Positions 24,034 to 32,391 are shown, numbered from the stretch's first letter. The stretch: 32,577 nucleotides of DNA from Lederbergia sp. NSJ-179 (GCF_022867885.1 NZ_JALIFP010000043.1:1-32577); one strand, 5' to 3'. A program made the numbers and translations. The notes: generated by a model not told the origin, from the letters alone.

Positions 24034-25017
24034 ATGAACCATGTCGTTTATGAGTATGAAACAACAGGAACATTAATGAAACAAGGATACATTGCTTTGC
24101 AAGAATCCTATACAGTGGAGCAAGCAATTTTTCATTTGCGTGAACAGGTACAAGGGAAAAAGAATATTCATTACGTCTATATAATTGATCAAGAGCAGCA
24201 ATTAACAGGGGTTTTATCAATACGTGAATTATTAGCAGCCACCAATACAGATGTGATTGCGGATATTATGAAAAAGAATCTTGTTTATTTTCCGGCAAAT
24301 TTAGACCAAGAAGAAGCAGCGAAAATTTTCCGAGATAAAGATCTTGTTTCGATTCCCGTCGTGAATAAATGGAAACAATTAATGGGGATTATTCATGTAG
24401 AAGATATTATTGATGTGATTCATCAGGAGGCAGATGAAGATATCGGAAAGCTAACCGCCTCTGGGAAGGAAATTGATTTTCATACAAACCCGCTTGTGGC
24501 AGCCGGCAGGAGGCTTCCATGGTTAATTTTGTTATTATTTATCGGGCTTATTTCCGGGGGAATTATTGAAAGTTTTGAAGAAACATTAGAAGCGGTTGTC
24601 GCTCTTGCTTTTTTCATGCCGATGATTGCCGGAATGACCGGAAATACAGGCACACAATCTCTTGCAGTCGTTGTTCGTGGGCTTGTATCAGAAGAACTTG
24701 ATTTAAAAAAGGCCTCTAAACTTTTGTGGAGAGAGTTACTAGTAGGGGTGATTATTGGACTCACTTGTGCGATCATCATTGCAATTGTCGCCTATGTATG
24801 GAGAGGAAGTTTGATGCTTGGGTTTGTTGTCGGTGTCTCTCTCTTGGCCACGTTGATTATCGGAACCCTTGCTGGAACCATTATCCCGCTTATTTTATAT
24901 AAGTGCAAAGCAGATCCTGCCGTCGCATCGGGACCGCTAATTACAACGATTAATGATATTTTATCTCTGCTTATATACTTTGGCATCGCGACCATGTTTA
25001 TTTCTAAAATTGTGTAA
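24034..25017 (+). CDS. mgtE: Magnesium transporter MgtE, short form without N domain
   Basis: Mg2+ channel of the MgtE/SLC41 family, 327 residues. Two CBS domains (about 25-80 and 85-140) sense cytosolic magnesium and lead through a linker helix to a five-span membrane domain from about 165. Pore-domain hallmarks are MPMIAGMTGNTGTQSL, VVRGLVSEEL, the DPAVASGPLITT segment with the ion-site aspartate, and NDILSLLIYFG. Classical MgtE is about 450 residues with an N-terminal superhelical domain of about 120; that domain is absent here, so gating must rely on CBS alone. AAGGAGG lies eight bases upstream. Expression should be controlled by the M-box riboswitch. Confidence 0.95.
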   Translation: MNHVVYEYETTGTLMKQGYIALQESYTVEQAIFHLREQVQGKKNIHYVYIIDQEQQLTGVLSIRELLAATNTDVIADIMKKNLVYFPANLDQEEAAKIFRDKDLVSIPVVNKWKQLMGIIHVEDIIDVIHQEADEDIGKLTASGKEIDFHTNPLVAAGRRLPWLILLLFIGLISGGIIESFEETLEAVVALAFFMPMIAGMTGNTGTQSLAVVVRGLVSEELDLKKASKLLWRELLVGVIIGLTCAIIIAIVAYVWRGSLMLGFVVGVSLLATLIIGTLAGTIIPLILYKCKADPAVASGPLITTINDILSLLIYFGIATMFISKIV

Positions 25018-25272
25018 AAGTTATTTTCTATTATTGTTGAATTGGCATATACTTTGTCTATGGAGATAGGTCTTATGTGCGGCAATTGGTCCTAGAAGAT
25101 CAGCAATTGGGTACGGAAGTTCAGCAATTGGTCCGGAAAGTCCGGCAATCAGGTCAGGAAGCTTCAGCAATCTGCCCCTGAATTCCAACAATAAGGATTG
25201 AAGCCAAAGCCAAAACATTAATATAGTAGATACAGAATGAGGGCGCTTGCCCAAAAATAGGAGTTTTTAATT
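25018..25272. other. Intergenic region with 21-bp repeats
   Basis: It contains the short repeat at 25079-25195. No terminator for mgtE is clear. Confidence 0.4.
25079..25195. repeat. 21-bp degenerate tandem repeat
   Basis: GCAATTGGTCC-like cores occur at 25082, 25103, 25124, 25145 (GCAATCAGG) and 25167 (GCAATCTGCC), with a possible sixth at 25188. Steps are 21, 21, 21, 22 and 21 bp; consensus CAGCAATTGGTCCGGAAGTT. It differs from the 52-bp family in length and sequence. Function unknown. Confidence 0.7.
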
Positions 25273-25881
25273 GTGAAGGAACAGAAGTATGATCAATTAC
25301 TTGGGATTGAGACTACTGGTACACAGGAGTGGTCTCTCCATTTAGCACAAAATCACCCGTATGAAGCGACACCCTATCAGGCATTAGACGTACTTTTTCA
25401 TGAATATGAATGGACGGATAAGGATCATTTCGTCGATTTTGGTTGTGGAAAAGGTCGCTTTTTATTTTATCTTCATCACCGCTCCGGACTATCGGGAACA
25501 GGCATCGAGGTCAATAAGAAGCGCTGCGAAGAGGCGGAGTCCAATCTACTGCGTTATCGCGAGAGGAACAGCGGCAAGCCGGATTCCATTCAGTTTAAAT
25601 GTTGTCCAGCAGAAGCCTATGAAGTGGATTCACAGGATAACCGCTTTTATTTCTTCAATCCCTTTGCTGTTCCTATTTTTAAAAAGGTGGTTCGGCAGAT
25701 CCTTGCTTCTGCGAAACAACATCCACGTTCTGTCGATCTTATCCTTTATTATCCATCCACAGATTATCTGCAATTTTTAGATATTCATACATCTTTCGAA
25801 ATTTGGAAGGAAGTAAAAATACCAAGGTGGTATGAACGGAATAAGAACGAGCGGTTTGTGATTTATCAATTCCATCGATAG
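25273..25881 (+). CDS. Small SAM-dependent methyltransferase
   Basis: A 202-residue class I methyltransferase. Motif I is VDFGCGKGRF (about 54-63), the ribose-binding acid is in GTGIEVNKK, and FNPF stands where N6-type enzymes have a DPPY-like motif. N-terminal YEATPYQALDVLF is typical of a Bacillus family of unassigned SAM methyltransferases. The start is GTG 25273 with AGGAG nine bases upstream. It is alone between the MgtE and acetyltransferase genes. The target (nucleic acid, protein or small molecule) is unknown. Confidence 0.82.
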   Translation: MKEQKYDQLLGIETTGTQEWSLHLAQNHPYEATPYQALDVLFHEYEWTDKDHFVDFGCGKGRFLFYLHHRSGLSGTGIEVNKKRCEEAESNLLRYRERNSGKPDSIQFKCCPAEAYEVDSQDNRFYFFNPFAVPIFKKVVRQILASAKQHPRSVDLILYYPSTDYLQFLDIHTSFEIWKEVKIPRWYERNKNERFVIYQFHR

Positions 25882-26043
25882 GAGAAAAAATAGGAATGAA
25901 ATCCTCTTCATATATGGTAAAATGTGAATACCTGAACTAAGAGTTAGATGGTTTTGTGGATGATTTTCTATTTTTATCATTATTCTGTTTGCTTCAACAT
26001 CCCTGTTGGTCTGAATCTATTTTACTAGTTGGGAGAGAGTATC

Positions 26044-27195
26044 ATGAAGATTGTAAAATTAACATCTGAGTATTATGAGGAAGCAGCTACATTATCGATG
26101 TATGCCTTTCAATATGAGCTTTCAGCGGAAGAATTGGAAAAGCAGAAGAAAAGGATGGAGGAACAGCATATCCTTGGTATTTTCGATCAGGGGAAATTAG
26201 CATCAAAGCTAATTATTCTACCTTTTGAAGTGTACCAACAAGGGAAGCGCATCCCAATGGGAGGGATTGCCGGTGTTTCTTCCTATCCAGAATATCGGAG
26301 AAAAGGCCATATTAGAGGTTTGATGACAACCGCTTTAGAAGTGATGAAAGAAAAGGGACAGCTTTTGTCGTTTTTATCTCCCTTTTCGATTGATTTTTAT
26401 CGTAGATTTGGATGGGAAATTTCTGCTGATACCCGCTATATGACGATAAAAAAGGTGGATCTATCGATTCCGGAAAGTAAGGGTAGAATGGTTCGTCTAA
26501 CGAAAGGAGAATATCATTCAGATCTTAACGTGATACATGAGCAGTATGCCCAGAATTATTCAGGAATGCTTGTCCGTAAGCAGACTTGGTGGCTGGATCA
26601 TTTGCAATCTCTTATTCCTGCCATCTATTATTCTCCTGAGGGTGAGCCTAAAGGCTATCTGCTTTATCATATAAAGGAAAATAAAATGAAGGTGGCCGAA
26701 TTTATTGTGCTTACCCATGAAGCTAGAAAGGGCTTATGGGCTTTTATAGGTCAACATGATTCTATGGTAGAAGAGGTCGAAATGTCGACTTCACTTTCTG
26801 AACCATTGCCTTATATGTTGAAAAATCCACGTGTGAGAATGGAAGTGGCCCCTCACTTTATGGCGAGAATTGTCGATGTTGAAGGTTATTTACAACAATT
26901 TACTTGGTCATCAACCATACAGGAGCCAATCAAAATTCAAGTGGAAGATCCGATTGCCTCGTGGAATAATGGGATTTTTGAGCTTTCCCAATCAGGAGTT
27001 CAAAAGCTTGCAGAAGAGGACATGGTAGATCCAGATATTCAACTTACTGTGAATAGTTTAACGGCCCTCTTGCTTGGTTATAAAACGGTCAAGGAATTGG
27101 TAGAGATCGAGATGATCCAGGGGCGTCCAGAACAGATCACACAACTGCAGAGTGTTATTCCAGCGCAATCCACTTATTTTCCAGATTTCTTTTAA
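26044..27195 (+). CDS. Eis-like GNAT acetyltransferase with SCP2-type domain
   Basis: A 383-residue enhanced-intracellular-survival-type (COG4552) N-acetyltransferase. The N-terminal GNAT domain has the acetyl-CoA loop PEYRRKGHIRGLM (R/QxxGxG/A region, about residues 81-93) after MGGIAGVSSYP. A second GNAT-like domain (about 140-280) and a C-terminal SCP2-like domain (LTVNSLTALLLGYKT) follow. Mycobacterial Eis acetylates aminoglycosides and other amines; Bacillus homologues are mostly uncharacterised. The frame begins at TTG 26029, but ATG 26044 has GGGAGAG at a good distance. It is followed by an unusual palindrome and the HPr kinase paralogue. Confidence 0.87.
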   Translation: MKIVKLTSEYYEEAATLSMYAFQYELSAEELEKQKKRMEEQHILGIFDQGKLASKLIILPFEVYQQGKRIPMGGIAGVSSYPEYRRKGHIRGLMTTALEVMKEKGQLLSFLSPFSIDFYRRFGWEISADTRYMTIKKVDLSIPESKGRMVRLTKGEYHSDLNVIHEQYAQNYSGMLVRKQTWWLDHLQSLIPAIYYSPEGEPKGYLLYHIKENKMKVAEFIVLTHEARKGLWAFIGQHDSMVEEVEMSTSLSEPLPYMLKNPRVRMEVAPHFMARIVDVEGYLQQFTWSSTIQEPIKIQVEDPIASWNNGIFELSQSGVQKLAEEDMVDPDIQLTVNSLTALLLGYKTVKELVEIEMIQGRPEQITQLQSVIPAQSTYFPDFF

Positions 27196-27257
27196 CTTTA
27201 TTCAGCAGAAGCTTAGGGGAGCTCGAACCCCACGCTGAAAACGCGACATCAATCGCT

Positions 27258-27276
27258 GACCAACAACGTGTTGGTC
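27258..27276. promoter_or_regulatory. Palindrome upstream of the HPr kinase paralogue
   Basis: GACCAAC and GTTGGTC form a perfect 7-bp inverted repeat around five bases, about 100 bp before the start. It resembles a dimeric repressor operator. No regulator gene is adjacent. Confidence 0.3.
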
Positions 27277-27377
27277 CAAATTGACACAGCATAGTCACAT
27301 TCTGTAGAGCGGTTTCATGTTAATATATATAGTTAATAATGTTCAACCGGAAAAGTTGGAAGTAAAGGACGGAGAGT

Positions 27378-28292
27378 GTGATAGAGGTGGAATCAATATC
27401 GGTTGAAAAATTGGTTCGAACTTTTTCATTAGAGGTTTTAGCGGGTGCAAGCCAACTAAATAGAACCATCTCAAAATCAAAAACGCATTGTCCAGGATTG
27501 GAATTTATCGGATTTTTCGATTTTTTTCCAATGGAGCAAGTGCAAATATTAAGCGAAAAGGAAGTGACCTATCTGCATAGCTTAACCCTGGAAGAAAGAA
27601 AGCTGCGGATTGGTAATATTGTAAAATACCACCCACCCTGTTTTATCGTGACAGATCATTTAGAAGGGCTAAAATATTTAAAGCGTTATTGTGATCAAGA
27701 GGGAATCCCCTTATTGCGTACCCCCGAAAGCGCAATTGAATTTGTTGCGAAAATTGATAGCTTTTTAACAAAATCCCTTGCAGAAGAGATCGCGATTCAT
27801 GGTGTTTGTCTGAATGTCTCAGGGATGGGGATATTATTACGTGGGAAATCAGGAGTAGGTAAAAGCGAGACCGCCCATACTTTAATTGGCCGCGGGCATC
27901 GCTTAATTGCGGATGATATTGTGGTCTTGAAAAAGTTAAGCCCACAGACCGTGCTAGGTACACATAATGAGACAAATCGAGAATTTTTGGCTTTACGCAG
28001 TATTGGTTTATTAAATGTCGTTCGCTTATATGGGAGAAGGGCTTTTCAGGAGGAAACAAAAATTTCTCTGGATATTGAATTAACGAAATGGAAAGACAAT
28101 GCTTTAAACAATGAATTAGAGATGGATCCTAAGTATAAGGAGTATATGGGTGTTCGGATTCCGCATGTGGAAATCCAACTTCAACCTGGTCGCGATGTAG
28201 CGGGTCTCATTGAAGCTGCAGCCAATAACTGGTATTTAATGCAACAAGGGTACAGCGCAGCAGAAGAATTTATCCAAAGAATCGAACATTAA
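27378..28292 (+). CDS. Divergent HPr kinase/phosphorylase paralogue
   Basis: A 304-residue homologue of HprK, which in Firmicutes phosphorylates Ser46 of HPr in carbon catabolite control. The N-terminal domain starts EKLVRTFSLEVLAG; His141 (IHGV) matches the catalytic region; Walker A is GKSGVGKSE at 156-163; ADD at 178-180 and PGRDVAGLIEAAANNW near the end are conserved. The family signature LLEIRGLGIIxV is altered to FLALRSIGLLNV, so its metal-binding Glu is Ala205. The canonical gene normally sits with lgt and ppaX, absent here. It could be a kinase or phosphorylase for another HPr-like protein (Crh) or a regulator without full activity. GTG start with AAAGGA eight bases upstream. Terminator 28328-28361. 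Confidence 0.85.
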   Translation: MIEVESISVEKLVRTFSLEVLAGASQLNRTISKSKTHCPGLEFIGFFDFFPMEQVQILSEKEVTYLHSLTLEERKLRIGNIVKYHPPCFIVTDHLEGLKYLKRYCDQEGIPLLRTPESAIEFVAKIDSFLTKSLAEEIAIHGVCLNVSGMGILLRGKSGVGKSETAHTLIGRGHRLIADDIVVLKKLSPQTVLGTHNETNREFLALRSIGLLNVVRLYGRRAFQEETKISLDIELTKWKDNALNNELEMDPKYKEYMGVRIPHVEIQLQPGRDVAGLIEAAANNWYLMQQGYSAAEEFIQRIEH

Positions 28293-28327
28293 AAGCAGGA
28301 CTCAGGAAAATAGATCGTATCCATGTC

Positions 28328-28361
28328 GGGCTTCCTTTGTGAAAAGGAAGCCCTTCTCTTT
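28328..28361 (+). terminator. Rho-independent terminator after the HprK paralogue
   Basis: GGGCTTCCTTT pairs with AAAAGGAAGCCC around a short loop, followed by TTCTCTTTT. Confidence 0.85.
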
Positions 28362-28390
28362 TCTCATTTCTGTCAATTGGCGGAGATGTG

Positions 28391-28417
28391 AAAAGTAGGG
28401 ATGTTATTTGTCCCTGC
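28391..28417 (-). terminator. Terminator of the DUF2512 gene
   Basis: On the minus strand AGGGA and TCCCT pair around nine bases, followed by ACTTTT, starting seven bases after the stop. A short stem, so moderate support. Confidence 0.5.
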
Positions 28418-28423
28418 CTTTTA

Positions 28424-28882
28424 TCATTCCTGATTTTGTTGTTCGTTCTGTTTCATTGTTTCATCAAGACCACTGAGTTCTTCTGAAGCCTCTGTCTGAT
28501 ATTGAGCATTTCTTGGTGTTGGGCTCGGGTTTGCTTTCGTTTCCTCCAACACTTCATTAGCCATATATTTATGGAAGAAATATTCTACAATTGTTATGCC
28601 GACCGCAGCAATTAAAGACATGGTGAATACCCTTCCTATAGTCAAGGCGTCACTCATCATCCAGATAACAATTAAGGATAGACCGAAATCAGCGGCAGTC
28701 GCGACACTGTTATTGGTTCTTGGCAAAATAAGTAAGTCTCCGATTAGATAGGAAATTACTCCTAACGTTACGGTAATAAGGAGTACATTGCCGAATGCCA
28801 TTCCATACATTAATCCCAAAACTACATACAAAAGGGCTAGGCTTGCAATAAATTTAATGGCAATAGCCTTTAAATGGTCCAT
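28424..28882 (-). CDS. DUF2512 membrane protein (YndM family)
   Basis: A 152-residue integral membrane protein. Four hydrophobic spans occupy about 5-30, 34-53, 63-80 and 84-105, with the family-typical VISYLIGDLLILPRTNN and ATAADFGLSLIVIW between. A charged Gln/Glu-rich cytoplasmic tail (about 110-152) follows. YndM-like proteins are common in Bacillus, and no biochemical function is known to me. AAAGGAG lies eleven bases before ATG. Monocistronic. Confidence 0.88.
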   Translation of the reverse strand: MDHLKAIAIKFIASLALLYVVLGLMYGMAFGNVLLITVTLGVISYLIGDLLILPRTNNSVATAADFGLSLIVIWMMSDALTIGRVFTMSLIAAVGITIVEYFFHKYMANEVLEETKANPSPTPRNAQYQTEASEELSGLDETMKQNEQQNQE

Positions 28883-29059
28883 AATTTTATCAACTCCTTT
28901 AACTTTATCTTTGCTTATATCCCTATTTTCTATTCATCATGTAAAAGATTGACAAAATCAATGGAAAACTTTGTAGAGCGTGTTCAAAATCAGTTTTATG
29001 TAAAAACTATAGTGATATCCATGTTTTAAAAAAACACGAATGATTTTGTGGTTAGGAAC

Positions 29060-29087
29060 TTGTTTATTCGTATTTATGGTGTATAAT
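29060..29087 (+). promoter_or_regulatory. Sigma-A promoter for the amidohydrolase operon
   Basis: TTGTTT and TATAAT are 16 bases apart, 28 bp before the GTG start. Confidence 0.6.
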
Positions 29088-29115
29088 AAAAAAGTCTTTT
29101 AAGGAGGTAATATTC

Positions 29116-30369
29116 GTGTTTAACACCCAATATGAAGAAATTAAACGTATAGCAGAGCATATATTTCAAAATCCAGAATTGGGCTATAAAGAGTTTAAAA
29201 CAAAGGAGACCATTGTAAATTTTTTAAAAAAAGTGAATCCAGACATCGTCTTGGAAGAATTTAGTACAACCGGTTTTCGGACAAGTTTAGGGGAAGTGAA
29301 GGACTTAAAAGTTGCCTTTATTGCAGAATTAGATGCTGTCTATGCTCCGACACATCGAAATGCGGATCCTGAAACCGGAGCGGCCCACAATTGTGGTCAT
29401 TATACCCAAATGGCGATTGCCTTGGCGCTCTATAAATATTTATTCCAATCGAAAGTATATGAGACATTTGATTATCAACTCGTTTTTGTATTTGTACCAG
29501 CCGAGGAATATTTAGATCTGGCCTATCGGAACAAGCTATTACAAAAAGGGACGATCTCCTATTATGGTGGGAAGCCAGAAGCAATGCGACTGGGTGTTTT
29601 TGATGATATTGATTGTGCCATTTGCGTCCACGCAATTGGCGGAGAATTTGAAAAAAGAACCATTGACATTAACACCGCTTTAGCCGGATTTCTCTATAAA
29701 TATTATGAATTTAAAGGCAAAGCTACTCATGCTGGTTTTGATCCATTTTCATCAAAAAATGCTTATAGCATGTCCACGCTTTTTAATGTAGCGGTCGGTT
29801 TAGCCAGGCAACAAATGAAAGAGAGTGAAATGGTTCGAATAAATCCAATTGTGATGGAATCCGATATGTCGACGAATGTGATCCCCAATCGGATTGTTGT
29901 TGGCACCGATTTACGGGCTCAATCCGTTGAATATATCAAAGAAGCTGCCGCAAAAATGGATGATGCCGCAAGAGGAAGTGCAATGGCCCTTCAAGGAGAA
30001 GTGGATATTCAGACGCAAATGGGTTATTTGCCGTTCAAACAGCATCGTTATCTCTCCGAGTTTGTAAGGGAAACGTTTGAAAATAATGAGAAGATTGATG
30101 TTCTTCTAGATGATAATGCGATCAGTGCAGGTGGGGATATTGGTGATTTATCTTTTATGATTCCTTGTATTCAAATCGGCCATAGCGGTTTTACGGGGAC
30201 GATTCATGGGGATGATTTTATCGATATCGATCAGGAGTTTTTATTTGAAATCTTTCCTGAGTTTTTATCACAAGTTTTAGTGAATATGAGTGGAAAGATC
30301 GATAAAAGTAAGTTATATAAACGCACATTTTCAGAGTATGAAGCATTACTTAACACCATTGTAGACTAA
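29116..30369 (+). CDS. M20-family amidohydrolase/peptidase
   Basis: A 417-residue metal-dependent hydrolase of the M20/AbgB-HipO type, which cleaves N-acyl or peptide bonds of small amino-acid conjugates in the cytoplasm. Metal-ligand segments are AELDAVY, AHNCGHYTQMA (CGHxxQ, as in aminobenzoyl-glutamate hydrolases), VPAEEYLD and, near the end, GTIHGDDF. The lid-domain histidine is in KATHAGFDPF. GTG start with AAGGAGG nine bases upstream. It is followed after 15 bp by a DUF3100 membrane protein and a second membrane protein, so its substrate probably enters through those. Substrate not determinable. Confidence 0.9.
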   Translation: MFNTQYEEIKRIAEHIFQNPELGYKEFKTKETIVNFLKKVNPDIVLEEFSTTGFRTSLGEVKDLKVAFIAELDAVYAPTHRNADPETGAAHNCGHYTQMAIALALYKYLFQSKVYETFDYQLVFVFVPAEEYLDLAYRNKLLQKGTISYYGGKPEAMRLGVFDDIDCAICVHAIGGEFEKRTIDINTALAGFLYKYYEFKGKATHAGFDPFSSKNAYSMSTLFNVAVGLARQQMKESEMVRINPIVMESDMSTNVIPNRIVVGTDLRAQSVEYIKEAAAKMDDAARGSAMALQGEVDIQTQMGYLPFKQHRYLSEFVRETFENNEKIDVLLDDNAISAGGDIGDLSFMIPCIQIGHSGFTGTIHGDDFIDIDQEFLFEIFPEFLSQVLVNMSGKIDKSKLYKRTFSEYEALLNTIVD

Positions 30370-30384
30370 CAAGGGAGTGGCATC

Positions 30385-31173
30385 ATGAAGCGAAATTTTC
30401 TCTTTTTACTGATCTTTGTTTTACTTGTAATTGCGATTGCGGAATGGATTGGTTTTCAATCCATTCCTATTGGGAAATTTAATATTGGCTTATTGCCACT
30501 TGTATTTGCGATCATTATCACGATGATTTTGGGTATTCAATTTTTCAGAAAAGGCATTATAAAGAAAATATATAGGAAAGAAAATGTGAATTTTGCGAGT
30601 AAGTATTTGATTTTTATTATGTTGCCTTTAATGGCAAGATATGGGGCAGATGTTGCACCGAAATTAAAAGAAATCTTGAGTATCGGCTGGGTCTTCCTCA
30701 TTCAAGAAATCGGGAATCTTGGTACGGTTGTTCTTGGTCTTCCGATTGCGCTTTTGATTGGGTTAAGACGAGAGGCAATTGGGGCCACACTGGGAATTGG
30801 ACGAGAAGGGGAACTTGCTTACATTTCCGAAAAATACACGTTAGAATCCCCAGAAGGAAGAGGCGTTCTTTCCCTTTATATCATTGGGACTTTATTCGGG
30901 GCGATTTTCTTCAGTGTTTTTGCTCCTGTTTTATTGGATATGGGCTTCCGTGTTGAAGCGCTCGCTATGGCGTCCGGAGTCGGTTCAGGAAGCATGATGA
31001 CGGCCGCTTCCTCTTCATTAGTGGCTCGGGTACCGGAGCTGGGGGATACAATACGTGCTTACGCTTCCGCCAGCCAATTGTTAACAAGTTTCTTAGGCAC
31101 TTTCACAATGGTTTTCCTGGCAGCACCATTGCAAAAGTTTATGTATAAAGTCTTCATAAGAGGTGACAAATGA
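30385..31173 (+). CDS. DUF3100 membrane protein, putative transporter subunit
   Basis: A 262-residue polytopic protein with about seven spans. The family-typical segments are AEWIGFQSIPIGKFNIGLLP at the start, GREGELAYISEKY in a loop, and ALAMASGVGSGSMMTAASSS in a re-entrant-like glycine/serine segment near residue 190. DUF3100 proteins have no proven function known to me. The order amidohydrolase, DUF3100, small membrane protein suggests uptake of the hydrolase substrate. AAGGGAG lies eight bases upstream. The stop overlaps the next start (ATGA). Confidence 0.85.
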   Translation: MKRNFLFLLIFVLLVIAIAEWIGFQSIPIGKFNIGLLPLVFAIIITMILGIQFFRKGIIKKIYRKENVNFASKYLIFIMLPLMARYGADVAPKLKEILSIGWVFLIQEIGNLGTVVLGLPIALLIGLRREAIGATLGIGREGELAYISEKYTLESPEGRGVLSLYIIGTLFGAIFFSVFAPVLLDMGFRVEALAMASGVGSGSMMTAASSSLVARVPELGDTIRAYASASQLLTSFLGTFTMVFLAAPLQKFMYKVFIRGDK

Positions 31174-31658
31174 TGGGGAAGTTATCGAATAAGTATGTTA
31201 AATATAGTCTTGTCCTGCTTATGAGTGTAGCTTTAATTCTTTTTGCACAAGAAATAAAGCTATTAAAAAATCCTGAATCCACTCCGATTTCCTTTATGAC
31301 GATTGCAGGTCTCATTGTACTCTGGGCTTTTTCGATGATTGGAATTCTGATTTCAGCCCTTATGCAAAAAGTACCGGTGAAAGTAATCCGTGATTTTCCG
31401 ATATTAGGATGGGTTTCGATTGTCTCCCTTGTTCTTTGCATGGTTTCTGATTTCTTCGTAGAGGCTATCGCAGCTGTCGATTTCCTCTCCATTACAACGC
31501 CGATTCTAACCTTTGCAGGAATTTCCGTTGCTGATCGCCTTGTGGATCTCCGAAAAACGTCTTGGAAGGTCGCGATTGTCGCTGTCTTTGTTTTTACAGG
31601 GACATATGTTGGCAGTGCTCTGCTTGCTCAATTTGGTTTACATGTATCGGGAAATTAA
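31170..31658 (+). CDS. Small membrane protein paired with the DUF3100 protein
   Basis: A 162-residue protein with about four to five spans. The start overlaps the DUF3100 stop by four bases, so translation is coupled; ATG 31173 is the next in-frame start. Segments such as FPILGWVSIVSLVL and ITTPILTFAGISVADRL suggest a companion half of a two-component carrier. I recognise no named family. It is probably required together with the DUF3100 protein. Confidence 0.82.
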   Translation: MMGKLSNKYVKYSLVLLMSVALILFAQEIKLLKNPESTPISFMTIAGLIVLWAFSMIGILISALMQKVPVKVIRDFPILGWVSIVSLVLCMVSDFFVEAIAAVDFLSITTPILTFAGISVADRLVDLRKTSWKVAIVAVFVFTGTYVGSALLAQFGLHVSGN

Positions 31659-31747
31659 AGCTGTGGAAATGGCTAACGGCTCTGAAAAGAGAAATTTAAA
31701 ATAAGGTTATAAATCAATGAATTTAATTTTATCAAATGGAATTCTTG

Positions 31748-31791
31748 AAGATGGGAGTCTATAAAAAAATGACTTCCATCTTTTCGTTTTT
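31748..31791 (+). terminator. Rho-independent terminator of the amidohydrolase operon
   Basis: AAGATGGGAGTC pairs with GACTTCCATCTT (one mismatch) around an A/T-rich loop, followed by TTCGTTTTT. A strong terminator 90 bp after the last stop. Confidence 0.88.
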
Positions 31792-32030
31792 ATATTGGTT
31801 ACAGATGCTTCGATCGCACCGCTTTTATTGGGCTGGGGCGACAGATCTGCGGATTGGGGTCGGCTTTGGAGCTGTCTATCATTCAGAAGATAAAGTGGAA
31901 TTATCGGCGCGTGAAGCTTATATTAGTAAGGCTCTATACATTCCAGAGGACAGAAGGATTGTATCGAGCTTAGGAATGGGGTACCCGGAAGGAGAGCAAA
32001 AAGAGAAAAAGATGTTGAAGGAGAAGAAAC
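31792..32030 (+). pseudogene. Decayed nitroreductase-like fragment
   Basis: One frame gives LVTDASIAPLLLG (31795 on), which recalls the DASIA helix of nitroreductases. After about 31830 a different frame gives ATDLRIGVGFGAVYHSEDKV, then YIPEDRRIVSSLGMGYPEGE, which recalls their C-terminal GIPE..VV..xxxGYP segment. The two frames do not join, and no start codon with a ribosome site exists. The 115-codon frame covering it starts upstream of the terminator, so I treat this as a frameshifted 3' remnant of an FMN nitroreductase gene. Homology is by eye. Confidence 0.45.
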
Positions 32031-32286
32031 CGCCTTCTTTGATAAGTTTAGAAATATCCCAGAATCGCAAGTGTTATGAATAAAAGTAATGAGAGATTGT
32101 CGAAAGATAACAGTTTATCATCTTTGTATTTGAGAGTATACACATTAAGAAAGATGTAAATTTTGTGTTCAGAACAAACTAAAAAAAGAAATACAATAAT
32201 TATATTATTTTCGAAGGAATTTTTAATAAGATATAGAATACAGTATAAAAGGGGCAAAGTTAATATTAAAATGGAGCGTAGATAAT
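32031..32286. other. AT-rich region near the right end
   Basis: No gene recognised. A minus-strand frame at 32048-32332 is AT-driven and has no ribosome site. It precedes the possible small membrane peptide. Confidence 0.3.
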
Positions 32287-32391
32287 ATGAAAGGTAAGAA
32301 TAGAAATATTTTAGTAGGTGTGATCTCGACAATAATTGTTGTTTTTCTAGTATTTATTGTTATTGGAATATTGACATTCGTTAGGAATTAA
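32287..32391 (+). CDS. Possible 34-residue single-span membrane peptide
   Basis: MKGKNRNILVGVISTIIVV then FLVFIVIGILTFVRN: a basic N-terminus, one hydrophobic helix and a short basic end. GGAG lies ten bases before ATG. Small membrane proteins of this kind are common in Bacillus but hard to prove. No family recognised. Confidence 0.4.
   Translation: MKGKNRNILVGVISTIIVVFLVFIVIGILTFVRN

Noticed and set aside
28975-29000. Fragment of the dispersed element (GCGTGTTCAAAA)
   Set aside because: Only about twelve bases match the right end; this could be chance.
31736-32083. 115-codon ORF as an intact gene
   Set aside because: Its start lies before a strong terminator hairpin, and the nitroreductase-like similarity is split between two frames.
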